NCBI GenBank assembly: GCA_028829895.1
Contig: CM054180.1
Span: 88,165,135-88,229,134 of the forward strand
Reading direction: 5' to 3'
DNA: 64,000 nucleotides
DNA from: Sinotaia quadrata
Taxonomy: Eukaryota; Mollusca; Gastropoda; Architaenioglossa; Viviparidae
Shown here: positions 38,437 to 53,400 of the stretch, in pieces
Layout of the letters: every line of letters begins with the position of its first letter
Numbering within the stretch: position 1 is the stretch's first letter
Notes under the pieces: generated by a model
The model's database searches: none
Told to the model about the DNA's origin: nothing
What the model saw: the letters and a program-made list of their open reading frames with translations, nothing else
Made by a program: the position numbers and the translations under genes

Positions 38437-41400
38437 CTTTTTCTAGGATGGGAAATGGTACTCAATTTATTAGCTGATGGTAGCTTAGGGTAATACTAGT
38501 TCAGTATAGGTGTCCAATGCATAGACCAGGCTCAGGCAGAGATACAAGGTGTAAAAAGCCAGAAGAGTTATATAGTGTAGAATGTCAGGTAGAGACAAAA
38601 AAGCCAGAAGAGTTATATAGTGTAAAATGTCTGCTGAGATACAAGGTGTCAAAAGCCAGAAGAGTTATATAGTGTAGAATGTCATGTAGCGGTACAATGT
38701 GTCAAAAGCCAGAAGAGTTACATAGTGTAGAATGTCTGGTAGAGATACAAGGTGTAAAAAGCTAGAAAAGTTATGTAGTGTAGAATGTCGGGTAGAGATA
38801 CAAGGTGTAAAAAGCCAGAAAAGTTATATACTGTAGAATGTCAGACAGAGATGTAATGTGTAAATGCCAGGCAGAGACAAGGTATAGAAAACCAGGTAGA
38901 GAGAGATGAGGTGTAAAATACCAGGTAGAGATACGAGGTGTAAAATGCCAGGCAGAGAGACAAGGTGTAGAAAACCAGGTAGAGAGATGTTACATGTCCA
39001 GTTTTTATTTAAAGACCCTGCTTAGGAATTTTACAGAACTTTAATTTAATTAGATAAATTAATTTCTCCTCTTTCCTTAAACAGACTGGTTGCTCAAATT
39101 ATCTTTCGTCCCATATGAAAATGCGCCTTTGTAGTACAGACAAACAGATTCACGAACAGACAACTTGTGTACAATAGCCGGCTTGGAAACTGTTAACACT
39201 CTCTTAAATCTTTATGCATTCAAAATGTTACATTTAGCTCAGTCGATCCCCCATCCAAACCACGATTAGGTCTATATGCATAAAAATCACTACGAAAGAG
39301 GTATTAACAATAAAAGAATTTAATAGTTAATATTTAATATTAACAATCAATTACGAAGACACAGCTTCAGATCTAAACTAAGGCAAGTTCAATCTGCTTG
39401 AAAGTTAATGTTCGAGAAAGTTATTTTTGCCAGCACATTCGATGGATTCAGTGTTCGGGTTAGTTACTTATCTTGTCTTAGTAGTCTTGATGAACACATG
39501 GTCTAAGGTCAGTTCGATCCTTCCACGTATCAAGCGATGCTTGCACTGTACGATCCGTAGTTTCCAATAACTTGTCGTCTCCCGACTTGTTACACTAGGG
39601 TTTCGTCATGGCAGAACACCATCAACAAAGGCGGTACGGAATTATAACGTCGTCCATCCAAGGTTGAATAAAGGAACACGCACCCAACGTGATGCGAAGG
39701 TGGCAATAATACGTAGAACATATTATAAGGCAGAGAAGAACCCCTTCTTCTTAAAGTAGAATTACTGCACAAGACACGGGTTCCTATGTTCCTTTCTGAC
39801 TCAGCAAGATATTCGGCGACTAAGGTGCTCGAGAGCTGGTGTGTGTCGGCCGGTTTGCGTTATGAGTAAAGAATATTACCGCGTCAAGAGTATTTATTGT
39901 AGTGCATGAATGCATCACGTGACTAGATCACGAGGTATGTTTGTTGATCCGAACTTTCTCGACCGTTGTCTAAAGTTACATAACAAGGGATGAACTCACT
40001 GTTGTTTTTTCCTCATGCTGGTGCACGACGGGAGGGTTCTAACAAAGGAATTCAATTCGAATATGATATTCGAGTTTCGGATGTGGGTCAGGAGTTCGTG
40101 ACACAGATTTCGGTCAGAAGTCTGTCACAAGAGACAAGGTGTAAAATACCAGGTAGACATTGTGCAAGCCAGGTAGAGTTGCAAGGTGTAGAAAGCCAGG
40201 TAGAATTACAAGGTGTAATAAGCCAGGTGCAGGTAGAAATTTCAGTGTATGCATAAACTACTTTACAGAACCACTGTATAAAGGTTTTGTCCCATCTGTT
40301 TGCTCTGTCTGTGAGCTGTGTGTCTAATAATAAATATGCGCTTTTACCATTCAGTATAATGTACGTAGTTTGTTATAATAATATTGTCTGAATGTAGCAG
40401 GCTTGTTTTGTCACATTTATACAAGAAACAGTGACTTCATCATAAACATAACAAGACAATCTAACATATACAATCCAACATAATTAGGACTAAAACATTG
40501 TATTGTATACCCTAATTGTGCTTATACAGTTACACTTATAAAGTGACTTAGTATTTACTTATTATCAAAATATGCATACAGACATGATTGGTCACAACAT
40601 CTTGCCTAGCCATTATTTTACCTGTCCTGATGTGATTATAACCAGCACTTAACACTGAAGAAAGAGAACACTTTTTTTTTTGCCTAAATATGAGATAGGT
40701 AATTACTTAATATATATAACTTTTATAAGCCTCAAGAAGTTTCCTTCCCTTGCTCTAGAAACTGAGTCAGCAATTATCATTCAAGGAGGGCATCACTGCC
40801 TCTTTTGTGCTTATGCTGTAGAGATATGCAATAGGCTTGGCCTTGACAGATGACACATTATTTTCCTTCTAGAAATTTCTGGAAGCACTTGTATATTTTA
40901 TAGTATCCAGCTTTCCACATGTGGGTCAACATATGCACACATGACTTTGTTGTCCTCAAGTTTCCTGACCATCATTACATAATAAGACCATTCATTGGGA
41001 GAAATTTCCAGAAACTATGCCTGGAATTCTGTATATATGCCCAGAGTGGAATAGACAAGTATTCATATATATTTTTTATATTCCAGATCTACAAGCATGT
41101 CACATACTTTTTATATTCTAGATTTACAAGCATGCTATATATATAATAATTATTATGTGACACACTGCTACCCTAGTTATAAATATGATTATTATTCTTA
41201 TTATCCGTAACTTGTTACAAGTGATGAGTATCTTAATTTATATTATTTACAATTCTCCAGAAGATACTACTCAACTCTCTCATGTGGCAGATATGCAGGT
41301 GCTGTAAACATTTTCTCTCTTCCACAACATTCATTGACACATTATTTCTGTAGGTCATTGCTGTCCAACCTTTTTCAGGCTGTGGGCTACTTAAAAAAAT

Positions 41401-44400
41401 ATCAGGCTGCAATGTTGCCAGGTAGACAAACGAGGGTGCCAAAGGCACCAGGGCAAGAAGCCCTTTATGACTAGGGGTCTGGGCAGAGCCCTAGTTGTCA
41501 GCGCTTTTGGGAGCATTTGGAATAAAATGTAGTGTTTTTAGCTCTGTTGGATACAGTTGCTAAATAAATTAATAAAAAATACCTAAATTACTACTTTTCC
41601 TTCTTTTTTAGCCTTCTAAAAAAGATTTCATAACATTGTAAATGTAAAAAAACTTTATATAAATATAATGTACAACATAAAAAATTAGTGAACATAGAAA
41701 TAATGGTTCAGTTACATAAAGCATTCTCCAATTCATTTCATTGATCAATAGCAAATGCATGAAATATTTCTAAGTCAGTCTTTCTTTATCAGTCAGGTAA
41801 CTTACCATAAACTAACAATTGCCTTTATGACCAGACTCAAGTTTTGTTCAAATCAAAGTGATTAGAATATAGACTTTCTTAAAATAACTTTTGGTCCATC
41901 CCCATTGAATGAATTTTTTATAACAAGTGTGAGACTATTAGAAAAACTACTCATCCAGTTATAACTGGATTGCATCAGCAGTTTTCTAGCATATTCCTCA
42001 CCTGTGTTGTTTACTCCAACTCCAACTAAAACATCGTCATAAGCAGTGCTCAAGGTTGGGTCACTTTGGCATTTAACAATTTATACAACTTTAGAAATAG
42101 GGAAAGGCAATTTACTCTGCTACATATTATTTTTATAATCTACATATAGAAGCACCTCATATATATATATATATATATATAATTTTTTTATGTCAAATCT
42201 ACAAACTTGAAGTGCATATAATTTTTTTTATTTCATGTGTACAAGCTCATATGTGTAATTTTTATATTCCAGGACAACAAGCATATATGATTTTTATAAA
42301 TTCTTGGTTTGCAAGCACATCATATAAAACCCTTAAATAAATTATAATGTTTATATTTTGGGTCTACAGGTGTGCAATATATGTTTTTTTTAAATTCTTG
42401 GTTTACAAACACATCATATATAACCCTTATATAATTTTTATATTTCAGGTCTACAAGCACCTCCAGCAGATGATGCAGTTGTGGAGTTGTCGCTTTGTGC
42501 CCTTGTCAACTTGAGCAAGACATCCATTGTTATTGGTAACTATTGTCATTAAGTAATTCAGTAGCTGTTGATTTGTTAGTTAGCATTCTTATTAATTTGA
42601 ACAAGACATCTATTGTTATTGGCAACTATTGTCATTAACTAATGCTGTGACTATTGATAGAATTAGTTTACTTGATAGACTGACTAACTGGTTTAATATC
42701 TCTTGAAGGAATTTAATTATTAAGAAAATATTTCCAAAAACTTTAGAAATGTCTCATTAAGAAATTATTCATGTGTATTAACTAGTAAGTGATAGAAGTG
42801 CTTATAGCGATGGTATCTGCTGTTTGCTGCCCTGGTGTTCTTTTTTCACTGTATCATTGCTGAATAGAGATCTTCACTATTTGAATTTTAAAAGTTTAAT
42901 ATATAGTCTGTTTTACAAATGAATTGTGCACATTCATACTATTATCAGTGTTCATCTAGACTGCTATGTATACTGTGAGACTGTTACATAACAGTAGTTG
43001 TTAAATAATCTGGACTACATACCAAGTCATTTACATTCTGCTTTGTAGTCATTGCACATGCTGTTCAGTATTGTGAAGTATTTTTAGCCATTAAAATATA
43101 TTTTTTTACTTTTTATATAAGCTTTAAAATATCTCTGAATGAACTAGTCCTCATTTTAAGGACCCTAGCCATGTAAACATAGGGAACACTATTTCTCATT
43201 AAATTTATTTACAAAGAATGATCTAAAAATAAAGTTAGAAATCTTATATTTTAAACATTTGTGATGCTGTCTGGGAAAACCCAGCTACTGTCGCTAAAAT
43301 TGATTTTGCGCTACAGCCATTTGAAATCATAAATTTTAAAAAAGTCAGTTGTAGGATTACTTTAAAAATAACTTTATTTATATTATTTTTCAATAATCCA
43401 AGAGGTTTTTTTGCTGTTTGAACTTGTGATTATAGCTTTTTAAGTGTAAAATGACTACTGTGGGTCAACTCTTTGATCCAGTTTCAGACTACTTCCCTAT
43501 TAACACATGACTGTTTGCATGGTATTTTTAGTGATCGGAGGTGCACACATGCGTTACCATGAGCGAGAAGGCTCTTTGTTTCTATTTATAATACACAGGA
43601 AGTGTGGCTAAGCATAAATCGGATAGGAGGTCGCCTTGTGCATTTTAAAAATTAATTTTAGGATTTAAACTTGGTTAGTTTTGATTACTCATAATCATAT
43701 TATAAACTTGATTAGTTTTGTCATTAATATTGTAAACTTGATTAGTTTTGTCACTAATATTGTAAACTTGGTTAGTTTTGTCACTAATATTGTAAACTTG
43801 TTTAGTTTTGATTACTCATAATCATATTATAAACTTGATTAGTTTTGTCATTAATATTGTAAACTTGATTAGTTTTGTCACTAATATTGTAAACTTGGTT
43901 AGTTTTGTCACTAATATTGTAAACTTGGTTAGTTTTTGTTACTCATATTATAAACTTGATTAGTTTTGTGACTAATATTATAAACTTGATTAGTTTTGTC
44001 ACTAATATTGCAAACTTGATTAATTTTGACTCTAATATTGTAAACGTGATTAAAACTGGTTATTGTATTGTAAACTTGATTAGTTTTGGTTATTCATATT
44101 ATAAACTTGATTAGTTTTATTATTCATATAAACTCGATTTAATACCTCTTGAAGGAAGGCTGATTCATGAAGCTGGGGCACTGGTTCATTTGGTGCCATT
44201 ATTGCAGTGTTGTCATCAAGGCATTGTACTACAAGCAGCTCGTCTAGTTGCTAACCTGGCTAGAAACAAGAAGCACTATAAGGATGTGGAATTTTCCTTG
44301 TTCATCAAGCCTCTGTTGGGTAATATACAAATATCTCAGCATTTGTCAAGTATGCTTTCTGTGTAATATTTATTTTTTCATTTTCCTTTGGGATTAAGTT

Positions 44401-47400
44401 TTTTTAAACAAATCAATACTGTTAAGGAAAACTTAAATTTTAATTTTACAAATTTCTTGAGTCATATATCGACAGGGCAAAACCCCCAACTAATTCCACT
44501 GTGCAGTTCGTAATTCTAGGTTGAGAATTTTTATCACATAACTATCATCATGTTATTAAGTTTTAACTTATTTTTAAAACTTTACATTATAAATTATATT
44601 ATAATTTATAATATAATTTATATCATTGCATATTATTGTGTTATTAAGAAATAAACATTGTGGTTAGTAATATTTGTTATTTGTTTGGGTATAACATCCA
44701 GTGATAATTTCTTTGAAAGTGACCAGTTTACAGTGAAGAAACAGTTCTTTTTAGCATGGAAACACACAAAGGGAGGTAATTTGCAACTTGAGCATCTTTG
44801 AAGTAATTTTTTACTATGCAGTATGCAAAAAAAAAAAAGTCTCCATCTGATATGTTTCACTTTGGGAAAGTGTGGAGATCTTCCTGATCTTCCAGATTAG
44901 GCAGTCCACCTGGTGTGGTCAGTATCCCAGAATACAGTGAGGAGAACTAAGTTCCAAGCCAATAAGGATGGAGAACATCTGAAGATGAAACATCCCATGA
45001 AAACTTCAGAGGTGAAACAATGTTGGCATAATTAACATCATCACCTTTGCAAGAGAAAGTTTCTTGTGTACTGATAACCCACCCATCCCTTTGGGGGTGG
45101 GGAGTTAGTGTTAAGGAGTCCACATGGTGATTAATATGTCCCCAAAATATAGTGAGGAGAACCAAAAGTCCCTCCTGAAAACATTCTGTGGAGCAAGGTT
45201 CCATGCTTAGACCTGGGTAGAGAGATGTCACTAAAATTATTTTTAACTTTCTTAATGTGGCTGACTTTACATCTTACCACAATCAGTTTTTGGTCAGGTA
45301 TCCTATAGTATTTAACAATTAATAATTAGCTAGAAATTTAGTCCCATCTCATCCTTGATATTAAATAAATGGCAAATAGTAAATTAAGTACAAAAAAACT
45401 TGATGTTCAGAGATTTTAAGTAGCATTTATAGAAAATACTTTTAACAGGCTGCTAGAATGGGTTTAGTTTATAATCACACTGACTTGTAATTCACATAAG
45501 AAAAGCTTTGGTTTTCTGTTTCATTGGACTCCTAAATATAGAAGCAGTCTGTGGCAAGCAATCTTGACAATGGCTGGCTGGTTAATCAGATTTTCAATTT
45601 CATCAGCAACAAGTACCTGTCCCTTTCAGACATCACCTGACTGACATGGATGTTATGTGTTAGATTCCCAGGCTTTGTTTTAGGTTCATTCTTTTTCATG
45701 TTGTGTTCGTTTAAATTTTCAGTTTATTGAGTTTGAAGCAATCAGATTTTTATCATTTTATCATTTTTTAAGTGATACACAAATCACTTGCATGGAACAA
45801 TCATTTTCCAACACATTGGTGAATCTGTAGGAGTGGATGAAGCTATTGTTACTGGGGGTGGAATAGAGGTGTATTGTGCAGAAATTAACTCTTCAAATGT
45901 AAATAAAAATAAAATAGCAAGGTGACAGCAGTATCTGATTTATAGATTAAGTAAAATGTTTTTATAAAAACTATAATTATTAAGTTTTTAAAAAAGTACT
46001 AAAACCGAAGCAATTTTATTTTTATGACAAAGACAAATATATAGTTAGTTCTTTTTGTTTTACTTGGACTTATTATTATATATTCAATGTTAGCAGTTGC
46101 TGTCATCGTTACCCATCCCAGAACCCCACTTCCAGGTTGTTCGCATTCTTTCACTAGCAAATTGTCATAACAAATTTGAGTTTCTCATTACTACAATTTT
46201 CAATGGTTGGCCCATTATATTAGGTGTGGGAAATGATAATTTTACTTCATTGCAAGATTTTGTACTTTAGAGTAGCTCCTGGGTAAAGATGAGGCTTTGC
46301 AAATCCTTTCTGAAATTGGCAAACTTGGGATAGAAGTAATGATGATCATTTAGGAAGTGGTGATAACTGTGTTTATTATGATTTTAAATCTGATGAAAAT
46401 AATTGTGTGGATAATCCAGTGCATGTTTGCATAGGGACCAGTTGTAAAAAAAGAAGTCCAGTAGTCAGAATACAATCTTTTTTAAGTTGATTGATGTACA
46501 TCATTACTACTTTTGTTTTATTACTATAACAAGGTTAATTTAGGCACACACAATTCATTCATTTCAAACATTTGTTGATTTCTTAGAGAAATTTGATTTC
46601 TGTTATGTCTAGTTTCTTCAGCTACACAAGTCAGAGATTGGGTTTGACAGTTTTACATCAATAGGATAAAAGTTTTTTTAAAAATTTTTTAATTTTACAA
46701 AAATACACATTTTAGCATTAAAATACTCTTCTTTTGTTACATACAATATTATGGTCACTTGCTGAGGCAGCATCACCCTAAGTAAAGTATGTATGATACA
46801 TGTTAAATAAGAAAATGAATTTCAGACAAATGTACGCACATTGTACCTCACTTGGGTCTTGGTAAATTCTATTTAATCAAAACCTTAGATACAGTATGTC
46901 TAGTCTACATCATTTTAAATGACATTGGTTTTTGTTCAAAAGAACAAAGTTATTATCTCATTAAAATGAAAATTGTTGAAAGCTGATGATATATAAATGA
47001 TATAGTGACTTTATGTGTGTGCCTTTACCAATTCTATAACAGTATAGCTAAATTCAGACTTGAGTCAATTTTACTTGTTAGATGTATTTCTGATAGCACC
47101 ATTGTCTTTATAAGATTGCTTTCTTGTCTTCAAAATGTATTCTTAGCATTTGTTGGTACTCTGTATGCCTGCCTCATTATCATAGGAATAGTTGTTATCA
47201 TTTTAGCATTATGCAATTTTTTAATTTCTTTATAGATTTGTTGCATGTGGATGAAAGCGATTTAGACAATCAAGGAAAAAATTTAGTAGTGGCTTGTGTT
47301 TCTGCTCTTGCTAACATTGTGTACCAGCATCCAAACAACCGTCAGACATTCTTCCACTTTGAAGGTACACTTAGTATAAGACTTACCTTTTATTATTCAA

Positions 47401-50400
47401 ATTGTATTATAATAATGGGATAGGAAAGTGTGTTTGCAGTCTGATTGCCATTGTGAAGGTGCATTTAGGTATAAACTCTTAAATTTGTTATTAAAAGCTT
47501 TATTATGATAATAGGATAGAAAATTTGTCTACTTATCACTTTGCCACTATGAAGTTCGATGAGATCTAATTCTGTTACTAATCCTTTACTGGGTACAACA
47601 TGACTATTTGCTTACTTTCTGCCTTGAAAGAAAAATTAAGAAGATGGATAGCTTTAAGAATATATATCGGGTCTGGAATTTTGGAAGAAGTCTTAGTTTT
47701 GATTTGCCTTTCTAGGCCTGGAAAAGGTTTTGAAAATCAGTATAAATTTTTAAAAGTCTGAAATATGTCTTAAATTTGAAGAGGTGGGTGGGGTATTTTT
47801 AAAATTTTTTTTTTACCATTTTACCATTTAAATTTTGTATCACCTCCAGACTGGAAGACTTCCAACTAACAATCTGTTTAATCAGATTGTATGCAGAGCA
47901 TGTAAAATGTTCAGTTTGAGTGGTTGCTAAGTAACTTAAACATACAGGTATTTTTGAGCACCTCTGGAATTTTATTTCATCAGTCAGTATAAGCTGTAGT
48001 TAATGAAATTCACTTTTACTCATAAACCTTTTTCTCATCAATATTTATTTATACTTATAAGTCAAAGCTCGATAAGATTGACAAAATTGGTGCAGAGTAT
48101 TTTACTCGAATGTTCAGATGACAGACGAAGTTCACATTTCAAAACCACTTCTGGTAACAATAACTTCATACAATAGACACAGTCTGTTACTTACAAGATA
48201 TAAATTTAATAAATCTTACCTCCCTCATATATAGTAAGTAATAGCAAGTATATCAATATTCGTCTGAAATTACTGATTGAAAATTTTCCTTTAATGATCT
48301 GCAATGCTAAGGAAAAGTTCGACCTCATAAAATAACAGTATATTTGAAAATGTGCACAGCAACTCCAGTAATTATCATCAACAATCCTTCATAATTATGT
48401 TAATATAAATGTGATACCCATGCCACACTAATTATCAGTTATGATTATTATTAGGTATTCCAAACATCACTGATTGGGTTATTGTTTTGCCAATTTTTCT
48501 ACATTTTCAATACTCATGTTCCCTTTATATATTGAAGCTTTGTAAAATAAAAACACATGAAACAAAAAGTTTGTTCTCTGTTCTGTCACACATTTTTTAG
48601 TGTGGTAAATTGTTTATATTGGCAGTTACCCAAACATTCATTTCTATTTTTTTAAAATTTGATAAAGGTCCCATGAAAGAAAATATTAGATTTGCCATGA
48701 GCAAACAAGTTCATATGAATAAACAGGAATTTTTCTTTCAAATAAGTTGAAGTGGTTACCACTAAAACAGGAATATTTCTAGCAAACAAGTTGAAATGGT
48801 TAACAGGAATTTTTCTATGTAAAATATATTTTTCCTGAATACTTATACAAACATTCCATTGGGGATATTGGTGGGTGCTCACCTCCTAAAGATTTAATAT
48901 CATTTAATGAGTTGTTATTTTGATTGCCATATTTTCATGTGTATTTGTGTGAGGGTCTTGAAAATATCCAGAATTCTTGGAACTTGCATAAGTGTTAGAA
49001 TCTTTTAAAATTTTCAGTCCATTTATTTCTCACTCATTGTATTTTAACATGTGGGTTTGTTGTTTTTTTTTGTTAATGCGTGTATATCAGGGGTGCACAA
49101 ACCACGGCCCGCGGGCCGCATGCGGCCCCCGACAGGGTCCTGTGCGGCCCCCAGAAGACTTTAGGATGTTACCATTATTTGTAACAGGCAAGGAGCTTTT
49201 AACATTAATCTGAACAAGGGAGTAGAACAGTGGTTTGCTTTCCCGTGGAAGCATCTTGTGCTGTGTTGAAAACAAACGCTGGATGCGGTATTGAGGTGAG
49301 AGGCTGTGTATTGGGCACATTGTTCAGTTCAGCTGATCAAAGGTGTACTGTTGAAATAGTAGTATCTGCACATCTTTGATGTATGGCGACATCAAATAAC
49401 ATTAGAAAGAGGTCTATATCTAAACCCAAGTCGGCAGGCAGCCAGCTAAAGTTCAGTCTGGGGATGGGGTGAGGTGACACTGGGGGGGGGGGGAAGGATG
49501 GTGCAGTCAGTGTGTGAATATGTGGCTGTGGATGTCTGGTTGGAATGTACTGAATGAATTACACTGTTTCGGAGTGAAGTTGTTTTTAAACTACTGCCCT
49601 TTGTTAATATGTCAGAAACCTGCGCATAAGAAGCCTAAAATTGAAGACGAAAATCATCAGTTTAAAGAAGAGTGGAGGCTAAATACTTTATGCGGCATTT
49701 TAATGGAGCAGCTATGTGCTTAATTTGTTGTGAGTCTGTTACTGTAATGAAGGACTTCAACTGCAAGTGGCATTACAAAACAAAGCAGCTGCGACTTTTG
49801 ATGACTTAAAAGGCACTGGAGAAACAACAAAATTGAGCAACTTTTAAAAGGTCTGTCAGCACAGCAACATTTCTTCACAAAAAGTCTGAAGAAAACAAGT
49901 ATTTTGCTCGTGCAAGTTGCAAAGTAGCACATATTGTTGCCAAATCATCAGGGCCTTTTACTCACGGTCATTGATCTTCAATGTTCACCTGAACTGAAGT
50001 CATCATTTCAGCAGAACAACATTTTAACATTTTATGGAAGTCTCAGCTCAGCACAAACAGAAATGTCAAGGACTTGGCTTGCAAGTTGTTGTCAGAATTC
50101 GGCAGCACATACTTGTGTGAACAAACGTTTTCAGTAATGAACATGAACAAGAACAAGCTGAGATCGAATTTGATGACAACAATCTCTATTCGATTTTGAG
50201 GCTGGCGACTACAAAACTCGAACCAAATATTGATAAAGTTGTTAACAACATTCAGGCTCACCCTTCTCACTAATAAAGACTAAATCTAGGTTAATAAGGC
50301 AAAAACGAATGTATTTCATTATTTCTGTTGTCATCCATGTGCAATCTGACTTGCGGCCCTCCATGCACTATCAATTGGAAATGTGGCCCTCTGGCCTAAA

Positions 50401-53400
50401 AAGTTTGTGCACCCCTGGTGTATATTGTAAATTGTTCTGCTTTCTATATTGAGAGCTTTATAAATTTTAAATCAGTCCATTTTGAATCATTTGATTTTTT
50501 TTTTTTTTAAAGTATAAGATATATTCAAATAAATTGCTTGTCAGATATCCAGTTTAATTGAAAATTATTCGTTTATCTGAATTTACATGCAAATTCAAAG
50601 ATTAAACTTTTGAATCATATTCTCAATTTGTTTTTTTATAATTCCAAATAGATAGTGATTAAGAGTTATATATCATAGACTGTTATGTTTTCTTTCTTAT
50701 ACTAGTTATAGTCATATGTCAATTATTCTGAACTGTTGATTTGTTTCTTACATTTGCAGTTTTCTTTTTTTTTTTTTTTTTTTTTTGTATTTTAAATCAC
50801 GTAAGTTGTTAATTTTCTTGGTAGTAATTATAGCATCATATTTTGAGTATAGGTCAGTTTAACATTAACTTCCTAAGTTTTGTATTGTAAGTAAATATCA
50901 CAATACAACTATTATTATTTATTATCTAATGCTTTTATTCTTAACAATTATATTTTTCATTCATGAAAATCTGCAGTTATGAAGGTCAGTAAACAAATTC
51001 ATTGCAAATTTTATTTTATGTTTAAAATAACTGTATCTTGTGTTGCTATTTGAATTAATTGCATTGGTGCTTTAAACATTTTATGAAATCCTGCTTGTTA
51101 TTTGTAGAGACTGTTTTGCTGAAAATTTTCGACTTCATAAACTTCTAATTTGTTTAAAACTTTGCTGAAAAAATATATTTTCAAGGTTGAGTACTTTCAG
51201 TTATAAAATTTTGTTATAATTCTTAATTAAGTTTTACTTTGGCTAAAATGATGCACTGATCATGTAGTATGAATTTTGTGTGACTGTTTAGGTCAGTATT
51301 TGGTTATCCTGTTGATGCACACATACAAAAATATGTCAGCCATTGTGGAAAGCTGTGCAAGATTGTTGAGCAACTGTTTTGGCAGCTTGCTACATGTGTC
51401 ACCCACCACCTCTCTATCCAGTGCCAAAATCAAAGATAGGTACAGCTTGACCCATATATTTATAATCAGCATGATTGGTTTTCTTTTTTTATCAGCAGTC
51501 AAGAATTTTTTCAGGAAGTTACTTTCAAGAATTCACACTAGATAGTTGATTGACAGCAACAGAAGCAAAGCAGTAGTAAAAGAAACTTATTAGTATTTTA
51601 TAGTGCAGCATTCTTTCAGACAACAGAATATTGGCAAGCCAGCCCAAAGTAAAATATTAGACCCTCATGCCCTTATCAATCTGTATACCTCTTTAGAACT
51701 TTCTTATGATTGTCTGGTACTTGTTGTCATAATAATGGAAAGAAATCTGTATTCCCAATGTTATTTTATAGTTCTGCAAGAAGCTTCAGTTTATTTTCTG
51801 ATATGTTATTTGAATATTTCTCTTGTAAAATTAAATTCTTTTAATGTCATTCCTTCCATCTGACCACCCCTTAGAAGTTGCAGTTCTTGTAACAGTTGTA
51901 ATTTTCATATTTCCTAAATTAAATTATGTCCTATCATTCTTCCTCTCAGACTATCTCTGCTAGTATTTAACTTGTTGTATTAAATTTCTTAATTATCTGT
52001 ATGTGAAGCTATGCCTTCCATTTCTTTAACCACTTAATCATAGGCACAAAGAACCACACGGATGAATGGTTATTTCACTTAAACAGCCTAAGGCACAAAG
52101 AACCATATCAATAGGTACCACAAAGTGCCCACTTCATACTGTTGAAAATGGATACAAGTGGAGAAAACTAAGGGAAATTCTTCAAGTTTTAAGTCGGTCA
52201 TTGCCCTTTTGCTATTTAGCTGATTGCAGTAAAATTTATATGATGATACTCTTTATCTTCTTCTCTTTTGAAGTGTGTTAATTTCCAAATAATAAAAGCA
52301 ATTGAAGTATTTTTGTACTAATAAAAACAATGTTATGCATGGCTTGCCTTGACACACTGTGAACTCTGAATGTTATTAATTATTGTCTACAAATGATTTT
52401 TTATGAAAAAAGGACAATATCTTACCTTAAAAAAAAAAATTCTTCATTTTCACATTTTTTCTTTCCTTTGCGACAAATTGACCTCTGGACACTAAAAAAA
52501 TTATTAAAAAACAAACGGATGTTCCATTCCTATGGAAAAAATATTTGTATATGTGTAGTATGCAGATTAATGTTTTACAAACTGAAAACTTGTATCTTTT
52601 ATAATTTTTGAAATATGATGTTTTGAAAATTGACTTTTATGCAAAAACAACATTTTTTGGTAATGTGTTTTGCAGAGTTGCAGTTTTTGGTCTGAAATAA
52701 ATTGATAATTATTCATGATATAACCCTATTGTTTTCTTTGTATGATCAGTAGATTGCAGTCTATATGCTGTTTGTTAGAGAGGGTTGTAAAATATAATTT
52801 AAGAAGACGGGTGTGATGTAACTTTTTCAACTTTGTGAAAAGTCCCCACACTTTTTAAAATGCCATAACTTTTTTATTTGTTGTCCAGTTTTTAAAAAAT
52901 AAAGTACCAAATGTCATGGTTTCCTAAAGATTTCCAAACTGCATTTTTTTTCTCTGGTGTTTCTGTGCAAAAAATCACTTTGCGGTACCTACATTATTCT
53001 TAAAACTTTAAACCGAATGCAGACTATTTAGAATCATAGTTTGACAACCTCTGTGAGCTTCTTGTTTATTGTAGTTTGTTGCTTTCATTTTGTTTAATTT
53101 TCCTTGTGTATTTTCAGAGGATTCTTGAGGAATGAGGTGTTAAGTAAAGGCTGTAGAAATGTTGGAAATGTTTTCCTAGCAAATGCATTCTCTAGTTAAT
53201 TACTGTCGTGATTATTTTTATGATTATTAGAGGTGTATTGAGTAATACTATTCAGCTAAATGTAATCTGTGGACTAGCACAACACGTGGATCAACTATTA
53301 ATTTTTATATCTGCACAAAGTTATAATACTGATCATAATCATCCATCATTACTAGTTCCTAATACAGAACCATTTAATGTGGATACACAACTGAATTTCA

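Larger units (their letters stand above)
37885..42448. other. ARM/Tudor gene intron 2
   Basis: No further exon is needed or seen, because the phases of exons 2 and 3 join directly inside a Tudor closing motif. The intron holds a TA/GA microsatellite (38401-38436), a minisatellite split by a solo LTR, a hAT-type fragment near 41333 and acceptor-like repeats (41063-41145 and 42180-42460). Confidence 0.6.

Noticed and set aside
49087..49320. Minus-strand open frame at the left end of the hAT element
   Set aside because: It reads through the GC-rich terminal repeat; the transposase relic is on the plus strand.
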